Translations under genes and position numbers: made by a program
The notes under the pieces: model-generated
Databases searched by the model: none
What the model was told of the DNA's origin: nothing
The model's input: the letters and a program-made list of their open reading frames with translations, nothing else
Part shown: positions 22,401-34,696 of the stretch, in pieces
Numbering within the stretch: the stretch's first letter is position 1
How the letters are laid out: every line of letters starts with the position of its first letter
NCBI GenBank assembly: GCA_002150815.3
Contig: NDFF03000320.1
Location: forward strand, 558,001 to 622,000
Source of the DNA: Grammothele lineata
Lineage: Eukaryota; Basidiomycota; Agaricomycetes; Polyporales; Polyporaceae
Reading direction: 5' to 3'
DNA: 64,000 bases

Positions 22401-23736
22401 ATCCTCGCGCGCGGCGGGGGCGAGGCCTTCCAGGAAGCCGCGCAGCTTGACGCGGTCGTTTTCGACAAGACCGGCACCCTCACAGAAGGCGGTGCGCCCT
22501 CCGTCACCGACGCGGATGTTGCCCCACCCGCCGGCAGTGGGCTTTCGTGCGAGGACGCTCTCGGCCTCGCGCTCGAGCTGGAGGCGAGCAGCGGACACCC
22601 GCTCTCTGTCGCCATCCGCGCGTATTGCGAGGCTCATCGCGCGCCGTCCTATGGAGCCACCGCGGTCGAGGAGACGCCTGGCCGGGGACTGAAAGCGTCT
22701 TTCGGAGCGCTGCCCGCGACGGCGATCATTGGGAACGAAGCGTGGATGACGGAGCACGGCGCGCACGTCGACGGGCGCGTTTCCGACCTCCTGAACACGT
22801 GGAAATCCGAGGGTAAGAGCGTCGTACTCCTCGCTGTCCGATCCGACCTTTCGGAAGGCCGGGAAGCAAAGTTTGCAATATGCGCCGCGTTCGCTGTGGC
22901 GGATCCTATCCGTCCTGAGGCGAAGGAAGTTCTCGCGCGGCTGCAAGCACAAGGGCTCGCGACGTGGATGATCTCGGGCGACAACGCTGTGACCGCGAAG
23001 GCCGTTGCGCGCTCGGTAGGCATCCCGGAGACGAATGTCATCGCCGAAGTGCTGCCTCACCAAAAGGTACTTCATCAGAGTGCACAAGCTCGTTGTTTGG
23101 TTCTCATCTGGGACTCCATCAGGCCGAGCAGATTCAGCAGCTCCAGCGCGTGGGCAAAAAGCGGGCTCAACGCGGGCTGTCGCGGCTTCTCGGGCGGCGC
23201 CGGTTGAACGAACGGTGTATCGTGGCGATGGTCGGAGATGGGATCAACGACGCCCCCGCTCTAGCTGCCGCGGATGTGGGCGTCGCCATCGGGTCCGGGA
23301 GCGACGTCGCCATCTCGAGCGCAGCCTTCATCTTGGTGTCGTCGAACCTCCAAGGACTCTTGACCTTGTCTGACTTGTCGCGGACGGTGTTCAATCGCGT
23401 CAAGTTCAACTTCGTGAGTCCTCGCGTTGTGCCACCATCGTCGCTGAAGGTTGTGGCCGAGTTTATGACCATATTCGCGCTAGTTCTGGGCGTCCATATA
23501 CAACATGATCGCGCTCCCAATTGCGGCAGGCGTGGTGTATCCAGCGGGTCATGCGCGATTATCACCCGTCTGGGCATCTCTGGCAATGGCGCTTTCGTGA
23601 GTAGTTACATGATGATCGCCATTTGTGGACGAGGCTAACAAATTTGTAACGCAGGTCCGTGTCTGTTGTGTGCAGCTCGCTTCTCCTGCGGCTATATCGC
23701 GGACCAAAGATCCTTGATCAGACTCGTCATGACTAG
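19483..23736 (+). CDS. ccc2: Copper-transporting P1B-type ATPase (Ccc2/ATP7-like)
   Basis: This ATPase pumps Cu(I) into the late secretory pathway to load multicopper oxidases such as ferroxidase and laccases. Exons: 19483-19544, 19599-19944, 20002-20645, 20700-21255, 21309-21453, 21531-21978, 22035-22231, 22285-23066, 23123-23413, 23484-23596 and 23655-23736, giving 1221 residues with all phases consistent. There are four N-terminal metal-binding domains: LHCGSC (no Met), [16 protein letters not shown] and GGMFCSHC. Core motifs are all present: TGES (actuator), [12 protein letters not shown] (metal channel), [10 protein letters not shown] (phosphorylated Asp), SGHPLS (HP motif) and [10 protein letters not shown]. 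The last two helices carry [17 protein letters not shown] Cys-rich stretch (SNCEQC) sits in the linker after the first domain. It converges with GCP3, with 291 bases between stops. It is full length, with no missing key residue. Confidence 0.95.
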
Positions 23737-24027
23737 AGCTTATGATCTCACGTACTATTAGACGTTTGGATGTTGGATCATCACCCTGTCAATGATTACG
23801 CCCTGTATTGCTAGCTAAAACCACTATAATTGTACGCACCCGTGTCACACACATCTCGAGTACCGATTCTTCGCAGGCAAATCACGTAGGAGGAGCATGC
23901 TTTAGTATCGATACATACATATATGCAACAGGAAGGAGCCATATACCACTCCTGGACATGCCGCCAATGATACACGACCCCCGCAAGTGGTTGAGACTTT
24001 CGTCTGTCAAGATCTGATACAGCACGG

Positions 24028-27000
24028 TCAAGCGCGTAGCGGCTGGTCCTTCTTAGTCTTGTAGAAGTCCGAGAACGACAGCCGGATACCCAAAAAGCGG
24101 CAGTCGAGGTCCGGGTGCGTTGCGAGACCCAGCACAATGGCCTGCACCTTCTCCGAAAATGAGGAGCCGTAGTCTTTGACACGGGAGAGGATTTTAGGCA
24201 GCGACTCCTGTGTATAGCGCCTGTCGGATCCTTGGTCGATTCGTGTGATGACGCCCTGCAAGAAATGTGATGTGAGGAAAAATATTCACGATCAACGTGG
24301 ACAAGTAAGCTTACTCTGGCAGCATCTTTCTCGGCGTCTCTCCTCGCAGACTCCGACAGACAGTAATTATACAAATCGTCCTACGATCCACTTCAAAAAC
24401 AGACGCTGAGAAGGATTTTGAATCTCACTGACCGTGGCCTCGCGAAACTGGAGGATCAGTGTAAATACTTCGCGAACCTGGTTGAGAAGGTTTTCTTCGC
24501 GGCCGGGCTTGGGGCTGAGAAGGAGCGCCTTCTTCACCATCCTATCGAGATATCCACGATGATTCTCAATAAGTGCGTCGAGATCGCCCTCTTTCTTCTG
24601 AATGAAGTTTAAGAGATCCTGCCAGGCGCACTCGATGACTTCGAGATGAGAGTACGCCTCGAGTTGACGGACGAAGTGGATCATCTCCCCCATCACAAGT
24701 CGAATTTGATGCCATTCGTAGTCGATTTCTACGCATAATATGAGTGCATGTACAAAGCATTTTGACGTTGGTTGTCGTACCTGGTATACGCAGGAAGGTT
24801 TTGGCGCCGCCGGCGACGCGCATCCATGTCATGTTGAGAGTGCTCTCGATGCGTTTGACCCTCCAAAGATGGTGAAAAAGCTTAAGATACTTGACCATCG
24901 CGGCGGGATCGAGCACAGTATCAATTGGCGCGTCGACCTTGTACTCGAGTGTGAAGACATCCCAGCCAATCTCGCCATGCGAATACTCAAGCATGCGTGC
25001 GTCGAGCCGCCGGAGGACGTCTGGGGGATCGTTCTGGGCGTTGGAAGAGCGCAATGCCGATTCCAGGGTAGCAGTGAGGTTGTGTCGATATAGGGCATTC
25101 GCAGGACGGGACAAGCTTGGACTGTGGTTGATGAAATGAGCTGAGGACAATGCCTCTATTGGAGGGTTGCTGCTTACCCGAGAGTCTCCATGAGCTGCTC
25201 GACGAAGTCGCCATAACCGAGAAGAAGGTAGTGTTTCAGCGCCGAAAGGTGGTCGAGCAAGCGATACTTCTCGAAAAAAACATCGAAGAGCCGCTGGCTC
25301 GCAATCTGGTATGCGGTATCGATGGATCGCTCTAAACCGACGATATCGCTGTACTTCAGGGCTATATAATATCAGTACAATTAGCACGATCCGCTGAGCG
25401 GACGCACTCACTGCCGCCCGTATTGCTCAATTTCTCTCTCGTAGCGACCCAATCACTGTCATGACAGCTGTAGCGGATAAAATTCAAGCTCTTGCCAGTA
25501 GAGAAAATCTATCATAAATATATAAATATTCCGGTCAAACGGAGTGAATATGTAACGCGCCTTGCGGCCAAACGTTTCTCCGACAAACGCAGGAAGCATC
25601 TCCCGTTGGAATTGGTACTTCTGCTCCCAGAGTTGAAGACCACCAGCGTGTTCTTCTGATGCGTCTTCGACATCCCCGCCCCCAAAACCCCCGTCGCTTG
25701 CCAACTGACCAACACCTTGCAATGACGGCTGCATGTATTGAAGATGCGCGAGTTCAGGGTCCACCGCCACAAAAAATTCCGAGAATGGATCGTGAAGCTC
25801 TCCAGAGAATAGCCACTTGTGTAGGGTAGCAAAGAATGGTCTCGAGACCTGAAAACGCTTAGTCCAGGTTAACTGACGTGAATGGCGTGTCGTACCTCTT
25901 CAAGCAGTTGATTAGTAAATTTGCGAATGAAAGGATCTCCATTCTCTGCGTATCCATGGATGAGGTTGACAAGGGCACCTCCTTGCGCATCTGAAAGCGG
26001 AAAGACTGGTGAGCATATGGCGTTCAAGCAGAACATTATGTTGACCTCGAGCACCCTCTACGCAGACACTCATCATACGCATGCGTAATCTCCAATCCTC
26101 GATCCAGACATCCAGTCTCTTCAATGTTAACCCCGTCTCCCCCTCCCGTGGGTCATCCTCCCCCGCGCTATTTAGCTGGCCGTCTGGATGAGACGTAGTG
26201 GACATTTGAGACTCGAGGACCGCAATGAGCTTGTAGTACTCCGTGAGCTGCGATTGGAGGTGGTGACATAGACTTTGCTCGATCATGCCAACCCCAACTT
26301 TCCCTTCTCGCTCTCGTACAAAAGTTGTCACGCGCTGATAAAGGTGTCCAACCTCGGCCAGTCGATGGATTAGGGCCCTCATTGGCACAGGGATATGAAA
26401 TTTCTTCGGATTATGAGTCAAAGACTGTGCGGAAGCTGTTGAGGTGGTATGCTTACAGGATCGTCCACAAAAACCAGCTCTTTGTTCTGTTCGGTATCCT
26501 TGTTGACGGAAAACTGCACATATTTCCCTGAAATACCTTGCAAAAGGTATAATGTGTCGCGTAGGACGAGTTGTTCAGGGATGTGAGGCCTGCCTATGCA
26601 GGCACTTAGCCATCTCATAGCAATCCATCATCGAACAGACGAACCTATTTGAAGACGATATTCTCGGAGGATATCGGCTTTGGATCTGCCCTTCAGTTCT
26701 CTCTGAGGTGCCTGCACATCTATTGGCGTGGTCGCTTTGGACGATAGTCTTGACGATGGAGGAGGTGGTGCTAAAGAGGGAAGGAAAGACGTAGTGAGGG
26801 GTGCAGGAACAGGTGTAGAGGCGAGAGAGTAGAGGAATTGAAGAGACGCGTGCTTTCTGTTCAGCACGGGCTGCAGGACACGTATTTACTCAGACGTTCC
26901 ACGCCCTTAACAAACAATGCGAACCTGTTCAAGAAGCCTCGAGAGCAAATTTGTGAATCGGAGAGTGTTTGAACTACTAGACGTTGTCTGTAGAACTAGA

Positions 27001-27286
27001 ACTGTTTCAAGTGATGTCTCAACGTCACTAATAGTTATGCACTCACGATGGCGCTTGATTAGATCCGCTAGATGCCCTATATCGTTCTCCACGGAACGCC
27101 CTATATGACTAACGGTGCATATAAACACACCGTCGGCCCTCAGCGGGTGCTGCAACGCTCCAAAAGTGGGTTTCTTTACCTGCTCAAGATCTCCTCACAG
27201 TGAGCAACAAACTGTCTTCTGAGATGATCATCTTGACGCGCGTTAGGAACAAGAGAAAGAACGAGGGATTCTAGATGAGCAGACAT
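24028..27286 (-). CDS. Gamma-tubulin complex component 3 (GCP3/Alp6/Spc98)
   Basis: This is a structural subunit of the gamma-tubulin small complex that nucleates microtubules at spindle pole bodies. Exons in order: 27286-27180, 27027-26925, 26870-26645, 26593-26457, 26424-26046, 25990-25896, 25848-25561, 25508-25412, 25361-25178, 25121-24781, 24728-24433, 24380-24315 and 24255-24028; 848 residues. GRIP1 includes LVLRDTLYLLQGISGKYVQF and VPMRALIHRLAEVGHLYQRV. The conserved GRIP1/GRIP2 core reads FGRKIFSTGKSLNFIRYSC, then HYLLLGYGDFVEQLMETL, and LRIPEIDYEWHQIRLVMGEMIHF in GRIP2. The C-terminus ends RLSFSDFYKTKK. Joining exon 7 to exon 8 within FGRK/IFSTGK needs a GC donor (AAG|GCGCGT). The exon 3/4 border has a second possible splice pair one codon away. 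The first intron (152 nt) is longer than the rest. Confidence 0.92.
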
Positions 27287-28071
27287 GGCAGATCATGGTC
27301 AAGGGGGGCGTCAGGAGACGCGTCCGGACTCGACTCTGGACTCTGGACGCGACGCGCGATTGTGGCACACGCCGTCACGTGCGCATCTGAGCTGGTCGAA
27401 TGCCCTACCGGTCGCGGCTTAAGTATTTCAGTGTCGAGGTATTGAGTGAAACGCATGTCGCAGAGCCTGAGAAACGGCTACATGTCGGTACTATGGAAGC
27501 ATGCTGATTTTTTTTTCAAAAACCCCCGATAGGCGTATATTATCCCGTCTTCCGTGTGCTGCAGGGACCTCGGCGAGGGCGGGCCCGGGTGGTACACATT
27601 TACCCCTAGAGCACTTATGCTCCATTGATCTCAATATAACTTACCAGACTTTCTAATTGGTTTCGACGGTACCGCCCTTTGGTAGAATAACCAGGCGGGC
27701 GGGCATCTCCGAGACTACTATACATTCACCGATATCACTGCTGCATGGTGCATTCGTCGCGTTGTATGCACGGGAAACTACTACTTCAATACTAAGTGCT
27801 TCATGGAATATTGCGTACACAAGAAAGAATGATAAAGCGGCGCCGCAGCCAGCCCAACCACGATAATGAGAATGTATGGCTAGCGCTGAGAACGCCAGCA
27901 TAATGATAGACCCCCTATAACCATAGCGAAGCACTCAGTAGACCGGACGACAATTATGGTGAGGAATAAACTATGAGAGCTGCAAAGGTACCACAGCGAA
28001 GTCGAATTGATTCGGTAGGGGGAGGAGAAGGAGAGGAAAAAGAGTGGAGGACAAGCCTGATGAGCATATGC
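27287..28071. other. Intergenic; small hydrophobic open frame on minus strand
   Basis: Between GCP3 and the siderophore transporter I see no well-supported gene. A 93-codon frame on the minus strand (27934-27653, with a Met codon a few residues in) has two hydrophobic runs (IIMLAFSALAIHSHY and GAALSFFLVYAIF). It may be a fragment of a membrane protein or chance. A nine-base T run occurs near 27509. Confidence 0.3.
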
Positions 28072-30357
28072 TCAGGCGTGGACTTTTCCGTCTCCTTCAG
28101 AAGAGCTGTCTGACTCCAAGCCTGAGGCATCCACAGGCGCAGCACCCTCAGCCTCAGGCAGGCTCTGCTCGTCGCCGAGGCGCGGATCGCGGAGGAGCAA
28201 TGCGAACGCGAGCAGAGGGACACACAGGCAGATACCAGTGATGCACAACAGGCGCTGTGTGTGTTTGTACGCGTCCACGATCGCGTCGCGCTCGGTTGTG
28301 CCGAAGTCGTAGAGGATCGCGGTCGTGAGCGGTGATGCGTACACCTCCGCGGCGAGCGTCGCGTTTGCGAGCCGCGACGTGAGCGCGCCGGGAAGGACGT
28401 TGGTCCAGATCGCGCCCGAGACAGAACCGCCGAGGGCGCTGCCAATGTTGTAGGACGCAAGGTAGAGCGCGGTGATGACAGCAACGTCTAGAGGAGAAGC
28501 ATTACATTAGTCCTGAAGAAATCAAGGAGGTGTCTTATAACGTACGCTCGTGTCGAGTGTTGGCTTGGATGCTGGCCTGAGCGGGGTAAGAGAACATGCC
28601 GCCACCGAAACCAAGCACTACTTGAGCTCCGACGATAGCGCTGTGGCTCGCCTCACCGCCGCGGAAGCGGATAAGCAGGCCAAATGCGACAGCGAAAAGG
28701 ACAACGCCGAACACGATGCTGTGACGAAAACATGAATGTTCTGCAAGGGTGGTGAAGTAAACACGTACAAGGGCTTTAGGCGGCGGGCGTAGCGGACAAC
28801 GAGGCCGAGAATGCAGCCAACGACAACAGAGGTGAACGAGTACACGTTCGTAATGCGAGTGGCGGAGGTGATGGACTCGCCAAACGCCACAACAAGGACG
28901 GTGTACAGGTAGCTGAATTCGCAGTCAGGTTGGGCTGATGTGTGCACATAACAGTCATGCCAACTCACTCTCCCTGGAGATACCAGGCAAAATTGAGGAA
29001 CATGGCAATGAAGATCGCGGCCCAAACACCACGATCCTTGAGGAGCTTGGGGAAGCATCGTAAGTGTGTTGTAGGTAGTGGGTAAGATTCTTAAATGAAG
29101 ACTTACGCGGAAAGGCACAAGCGGGTGTTTAGCTTTCATCTCCCAAATGACGAAGGAAGGCACACAGCAGACACCGATGACAAGCATAGCGATGATGTGG
29201 CCGGCCTTCCACTGCTCCTTGGCCGAGCCGGCAATGGTGAATGGCACAAGAATGAGAGCGAATACTGGTAAATAGGATCAGGAGACGATGTATGGTGCCT
29301 AGGGTATGGCCGACTGACCAGCGATGAGAAGAATGATACCAATAACATCGAGTTGCCAGAAAAGAGAAACGGCGAGTTTTTTGAGTCCTAGAAGTATAAA
29401 ATCAACACCCGTACTGGATCATCGTTGGTCTAAAGCTCACCAAGCTGCTGGAATGGAGTGGTATAACTCTCCATGCCCTTCGTCTTGGAAGCACGACGAC
29501 TAGCAACCCAGAGGGTGGCACAAAGAGGAATGGCTGAAACTATGTTTCACAAAGGTAAGACGATTGCGGCGATTTGATGAGCTGTTGCGAAAGTCGCACC
29601 CGTGTAAATCAACGCCCACATGCCAATACCCCAACGCCAGGTCGTCTTCGCGAGAACCGCGGTTGCAACATCGCCCGAAACCCAAGCATTGATCTGATGG
29701 GCCATAATGAATATTCCGATACCTTCACTCTAAATGGGCAAAAATACACTTACGAGGAACGGCAAAGCAGGCACGAACGAGAAGAAGACACGATTACGGA
29801 GGGATGTAGTATCGGCGACGATGACCTCGACTATGAGCATAATTGCCGTGTACCCAATCTAATGGCCGGGCGCCAAGTCAGGAGAACATGGTTAAGCGGA
29901 AGCTAAACTCGCTGCGGACCTGGTAAATGATGGCCGCTCCGGCAAACGACTTGACCTCGTCTGAGCATGCTTCAATGATGGTGCCGATGACGTAGAAAAC
30001 AATCGAGACGAGGAGGACCTCGAAGCGACCGAAGACATCCATGAGCTTGGCGATGGTTGGTTGCGCTGCTGCGGCAATGACCGCACGGAGGACATTGACG
30101 GTGGCGAGGAGGGAGTGGGTGGCATACGAGTTGGTCGCATACGACTGGTAGGTGTACCGGATGGTGCCGTCGAGGCCGTAGGCGTACGAAACAAGGAACA
30201 TGCTCACGAAGAGCGCGACCTTTGTCCATTTTGTGAAGGTTGCCGAGATGGCCTCGATGCGGCGCACGCCGGGAGAAGTCGCGCCGAGGAGGAGGTACTC
30301 GTCGGACCCTCTGGGCGCGGTCTTGGCTGAGGACTGGTGGACGTCGGTGGTGGACAT
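28072..30357 (-). CDS. Siderophore-iron MFS transporter (SIT/ARN family)
   Basis: This plasma-membrane proton symporter imports ferric siderophores. Exons in order: 30357-29920, 29858-29754, 29693-29600, 29533-29441, 29387-29319, 29264-29107, 29045-28969, 28912-28769, 28718-28546 and 28487-28072; 588 residues, normal for the 14-helix SIT group. Signs of the family: the N-terminal helix with [61 protein letters not shown], and the late-loop signature [25 protein letters not shown]. The tail is acidic and Ser-rich. The substrate (ferrichrome, coprogen or other) cannot be read from sequence. A GATA-factor-like site lies about 130 bases upstream. No siderophore synthetase is present in the window, so it may serve uptake of foreign siderophores. 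Confidence 0.92.
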
Positions 30358-32633
30358 AACGCTCGGGATAGAATGCCAGCGCAGAGAACAGAGCGCAAGC
30401 GAACGAAAGCGACGAACGAGGGGTGAAGGACATGAGGACGCTGTACTTAAGCTGGCTGACGGGGAGATGAGCAGGGGGAAATTTTATCAGATATGATGGG
30501 GCCGCAGTAATGTGCCTGACGAGAATTGGATCTGAGTACCATCACAGTTGACGAGGCACCAAGCAGCAAGGATGGCCAGGCGAATCAATGGAACCGCGAC
30601 CAACGAGAAGAGCGCTCGTATAATGCGCGTTGTTCAAACGGAGAACACCGAAGCCCGGACCCCACCCTTGGGTTGACCTCCATTCAGGAGGCTATGTATC
30701 CAATTATTTGACGTTTGTCCTATTCACCCGGTGCTAAAATACGGGTCTAGCCCCGGGAAGACTATACTGTGGCGGATGAAGGAGAGGAGCAGCGGTAGGT
30801 CCCTCAGCTCAAAAACCGGACAATGCTTTGATGGGTACTCACGAGGCGAGCATTGATGCGAGGATCCGTGTATACAACCCACATGTTCGTTCAGGCAGTA
30901 CAGTCCAGAGTTGGTATAAGGGAGGAGGAGGAGGGTGATTTCTAGCTTTTCGTCTTCTGCGTTTCGTTCCAGGAACGTCGGAGCGCGGGAACGCGGGGCT
31001 CTCTTCACGGCCAGAATACATAATCCGATGGTCCATAACGTTCCCAGGGGGCTTTCAGTCAGCCTTGACCCGAACCCCTATCCTCCTCCCATTCGCCCTT
31101 CCAACTTCAGCGATATTTCCTCGTTCAGATCAACATCCGTCTCTCTCTGACGATACTAGTAATACTCCACGGAGCCGTGACGCTTGCATTATCAAAGCCG
31201 GTGCAGGATTGATTGAACCGTATCTCGGTATGGAGTCCCTCATAGACTACGGAATAGCACTTACAGGGCTAGCTTGTCGAGAGAGACCTCCGCGTGCGTA
31301 TTAACCATCTCCGCGACGAGCCGTGACAGAGATCTGACTGAGAGGTCCGCTCTCGAGCAACCATACATAGCTTGAACAAAGAAATTGCTCGGCGACGGAG
31401 GGCGAGGTAATTCATAGCAACTAGTCATGGTCGGCCAAAGAGATCAACGAGGCATGGGTACTAAGTAGGGGAAAGCGCGGGGCCAACGACGCAATCTCAG
31501 GCTAGTATATGTATCTAGCGTTACCCGGAGGAGTTCGTGAGAAGGCGGCACTGCGTATGGAGTCTTCGTGAGTGACTTCCCGTAAGCCTATGACAACATT
31601 GATATGTATCACGTGCACGGGGAGAGCTTGAAGCAGACTTATAGCGTTTGTAGCCATCTGAGCTTGCGGTTTCGCGATCTAGACCCAGTCCAGATCTAGC
31701 CACTTGCTAGCAGCCATTGAATACTCACCTCAGTTCGAAGGCCTCCTCGACAATTATTAGAGTCGGCGGGCGAGCATTTCTGCGTCTAATGTGTCTATGT
31801 ATTGCATAATATTGTCGGGGCGCCGGAAGTTTTTTGAGCGCTTGAAAGGCTGAGCGCCGAGCATGAGCTGACCGCAGTACATAGTACTGGTGATGTGGTT
31901 GCCGTGTGTTCGAGTAAGTCACCGGTGACCGACGCCGGACATGACTGTTGGCGCTTTATCGTGCTTCACTCATAGTACATATACATAAGTTAAGCAGTAG
32001 TATTTGTTCTCGCTATCCCGGGGAGAGGAAGAAGCAGGGTCCTTGTCTGAAAGCATGGATGGCTTTGTCAAGAAGTAAGCTTAGTATGTACGTACAATGT
32101 TCAGGTTCTATATATCTCCCCCACTAATCATAGGAAAGTTCCTTTTTAAAGGATGATGTTGCAAGAAGTCCGAGAAAGGGACAAAGGGCGGAAATCAAGT
32201 CCTTCGCCGGATGATTTACCATACGGCCCGGGCCTTCGAACTCGGTGTCGACCCGGGCAAAGCCACTCCCTGGTGAACACTGTGTCCATGTCCGCAACTC
32301 CGGATCCGTGGATTGCGGTAAGTTATACTCATCACCTCCCTGGTGCGTCCTACAAACTTCCTTCTGTCACTGAGCCACTCCAGCACACGGGGGCGTTTCT
32401 GCCGATAGCATCACTACCGTGATTCCAGGCTGGTTCATATGAAGAGTCATGCCCGGATACGCACACGAAGGTTCGCCGAACATCTTAAAATTAGACGGTC
32501 CGGCTGTCCACACCCGCACCATGAGCGGGCCCATGTCTGCCGGGAACTGCATACATAAGGCTACCCTCTCGCAACATGTCTGCCCGGCGGTACACCGACA
32601 CACTCCCTCCCTGCCTTCACCAACTGTTTTCAG
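30358..32633. other. Gene-poor 2.3 kb stretch
   Basis: This separates the siderophore transporter from the sulfatase. I see no open frame with family resemblance, no RNA gene and no clear repeat. It contains the promoters of both flanking genes. Confidence 0.5.
30484..30489 (-). promoter_or_regulatory. GATA-factor-like site upstream of siderophore transporter
   Basis: TGATAA reads on the minus strand about 130 bases before the start codon and fits the HGATAR consensus of fungal iron-responsive GATA repressors (Urbs1/SREA/Sre1 type). One short site can arise by chance. Confidence 0.3.
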
Positions 32634-34696
32634 ATGATTTTCCTTCGTAATATCCCCCTCGGACTTTTCTTCGCGTCCGTGCTGCCGTGCGTAGTGTCGG
32701 GGCACCGTGGTCATGATGTCTCCTATGCGTACAAAACTCGGGCACAGTCTAGAACCGATAGCAACCAGCCGAACTTCATCTTCATCATCACAGACGACCA
32801 AGATCTACTCCTCAATTCTGTCGAATACCAGCCGCAGGTCCAGAAACATTTCGGTGACCAGGGCACGTTCTTCTCCAAACACTTCTGCACTGTGTCTCTG
32901 TGCTGCCCCTCCCGAGTGTCGCTTTTGACCGGCAAGGCAGCACACAACACGAATGTCACGAACGTGTCCCCGCCGTACGGTCAGTACTTTTGACTTTCTC
33001 TTGCATCCCATACGGAGGTTGACAGATGCACGACCCAGGTGGCTACACGCAATTCACCAAGAACGGCCTAAACAACGCGTACCTCCCGATTTGGCTCCAG
33101 GAGGCTGGCTACAACACGTATTACGCAGGAAAGCTCATGAATGGACTCTCGGTGGACACGTACAACTCGCCGTCTCCTGCAGGATGGAATGGAAGTGACT
33201 GTATGTAGCAGCGTCTCTTGCTCTATGCGCGTCTGACTGTTTGTTACTAGTCCTCATTGATCCAGGGACCTACTGGTACTACAACGCAACCATGACGAAG
33301 AATGCTGGGGCGCCGGAGCTCAAGACGGGCCAGTATTCCACCGACGTCGTGGCAAATACATCTCTCGACTTCCTCGAAGAGGCCATCGCGGCCGGTGGAC
33401 CTTTCTTCCTGGGCGTCGCTCCTGTTGGTCCTCACGCGCAAATGACGGCCGTCAATCCTGAGGTCTTTGAGCTACCTGTACCGGCCGTGAGGCACCAGGA
33501 TATGTTCCAGGATCGATCTGGATGCGCCTCGTACGCCTAGCTTCAACACGCCAAGGGTGAGGATATCTGACATATTGTTGGAAAGTTCCGCTAGACTAAA
33601 CTATCTGCGTGGCAGGATGGTGCGGTTGCTTGGATTGCCGACCTTCCCTCACTTGACAGCACTCAGGTCGACTACATCGATCAATTTTACCGCGCGCGTA
33701 TCCAGACGTTGCAGGCTGTCGATGACCTCGTTGACTCTATTGTCACACGCCTTGAGTCCGAACACGCTGACGTCCTCGCTAACACTTACCTCATTTATAC
33801 CGCCGACAACGGCTTCCACCTCGGGCAGCATCGCCTTCCTCCCGGCAAGTCGTGCAACGTCGAAGAAGATATAAACGTACCATTTTTCATGCGCGGTCCG
33901 GGTATCGCGAGGGGCGCAGTCTTTGACGCGCCGACGACGCACACGGACATTGTACCTACGCTCTTCACGCTCGCGGGTAGCCCCGTCCACGAGGACTTTG
34001 ACGGCGAGGCCATGCCGGTGACCCAGGAGATGCAGGCGGTGGGAAATGTGCGCGCAGAGCACATTAACGTTGAGTACTGGGGCGGTGCCGCTTTCGAGAG
34101 CACCCTTCCTGGGTGGGTCTTAAACGGTGCGTATCTTCTTTAGAAAGCACGCGGCATATGCTGCCTCAATACTTTCGCTCACGAATACATGCAGGCGCTC
34201 TTAACAACACCTACAAGCATGTTCGCGTCCTCGCTGACGCGTACAACGTTTCGTACACCGTCTGGTGCGACAACGAGCACGAACTGTATGACCTTCAGGT
34301 AAATCTACCCTGAATTTGGCAACCTTCCCGCTCAGGCTCACCGTTCGAGGCGAACAGACGGACTCGTACCAGAACACCAACCTCTACGGTCGAAATGGGA
34401 CTGTCTCGGGGTACGACATCACGAAACTCTCCGCGCGCCTGGACGCGCTCATCCTCACGCTCAAGGCGTGCAAAGGTAGCGTATGCGTGCGCCCCTGGGA
34501 GACGCTGCATCCCCAGGGGAACGTCCACAACCTCGCGGATGCAATGAACCCCGAGTATGACGATTTCTACCTCGAGCAGCAGCTCAAGGTCACGTTCTCG
34601 GCATGCGAGCAGGGATACATCATCGCGGCGGAGGGCGCAATGGCTCCACTGCCTTACAATGACACCGACGCGACGGCGCAGAGACGCGAACTGTGA
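32634..34696 (+). CDS. Secreted arylsulfatase, frameshifted by a 4-nt duplication
   Basis: Exons 32634-32979, 33039-33200, 33251-33556, 33616-34126, 34195-34298 and 34358-34696 would give about 587 residues. There is a signal peptide (FLRNIPLGLFFASVLPCVVSG). The metal site is TDDQD near residues 53-57. The sulfatase signature is CCPSRVSLLTGK with the Cys near residue 90 that is converted to formylglycine. Later motifs are GKLMNGL, GVAPVGPHAQ, NTYLIYTADNGFHLGQHRLPPGKS, and EDINVPFFMRGPG. In exon 3, GATCGATC at 33511-33518 stands where family continuity (MFQ-DLDAPRTPSFNTPR) needs a single GATC. The four extra bases shift the frame and give TAG at 33538-33540. Everything downstream is intact and in the expected frame, so the break is recent or an assembly error. 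As written, the gene would be truncated at about 266 residues. Confidence 0.85.

Noticed and set aside
19483..30357. A metal-homeostasis gene cluster (copper ATPase plus siderophore transporter)
   Set aside because: The two genes are separated by GCP3 on the opposite strand to the ATPase, and no ferroxidase, reductase or siderophore synthetase is nearby.
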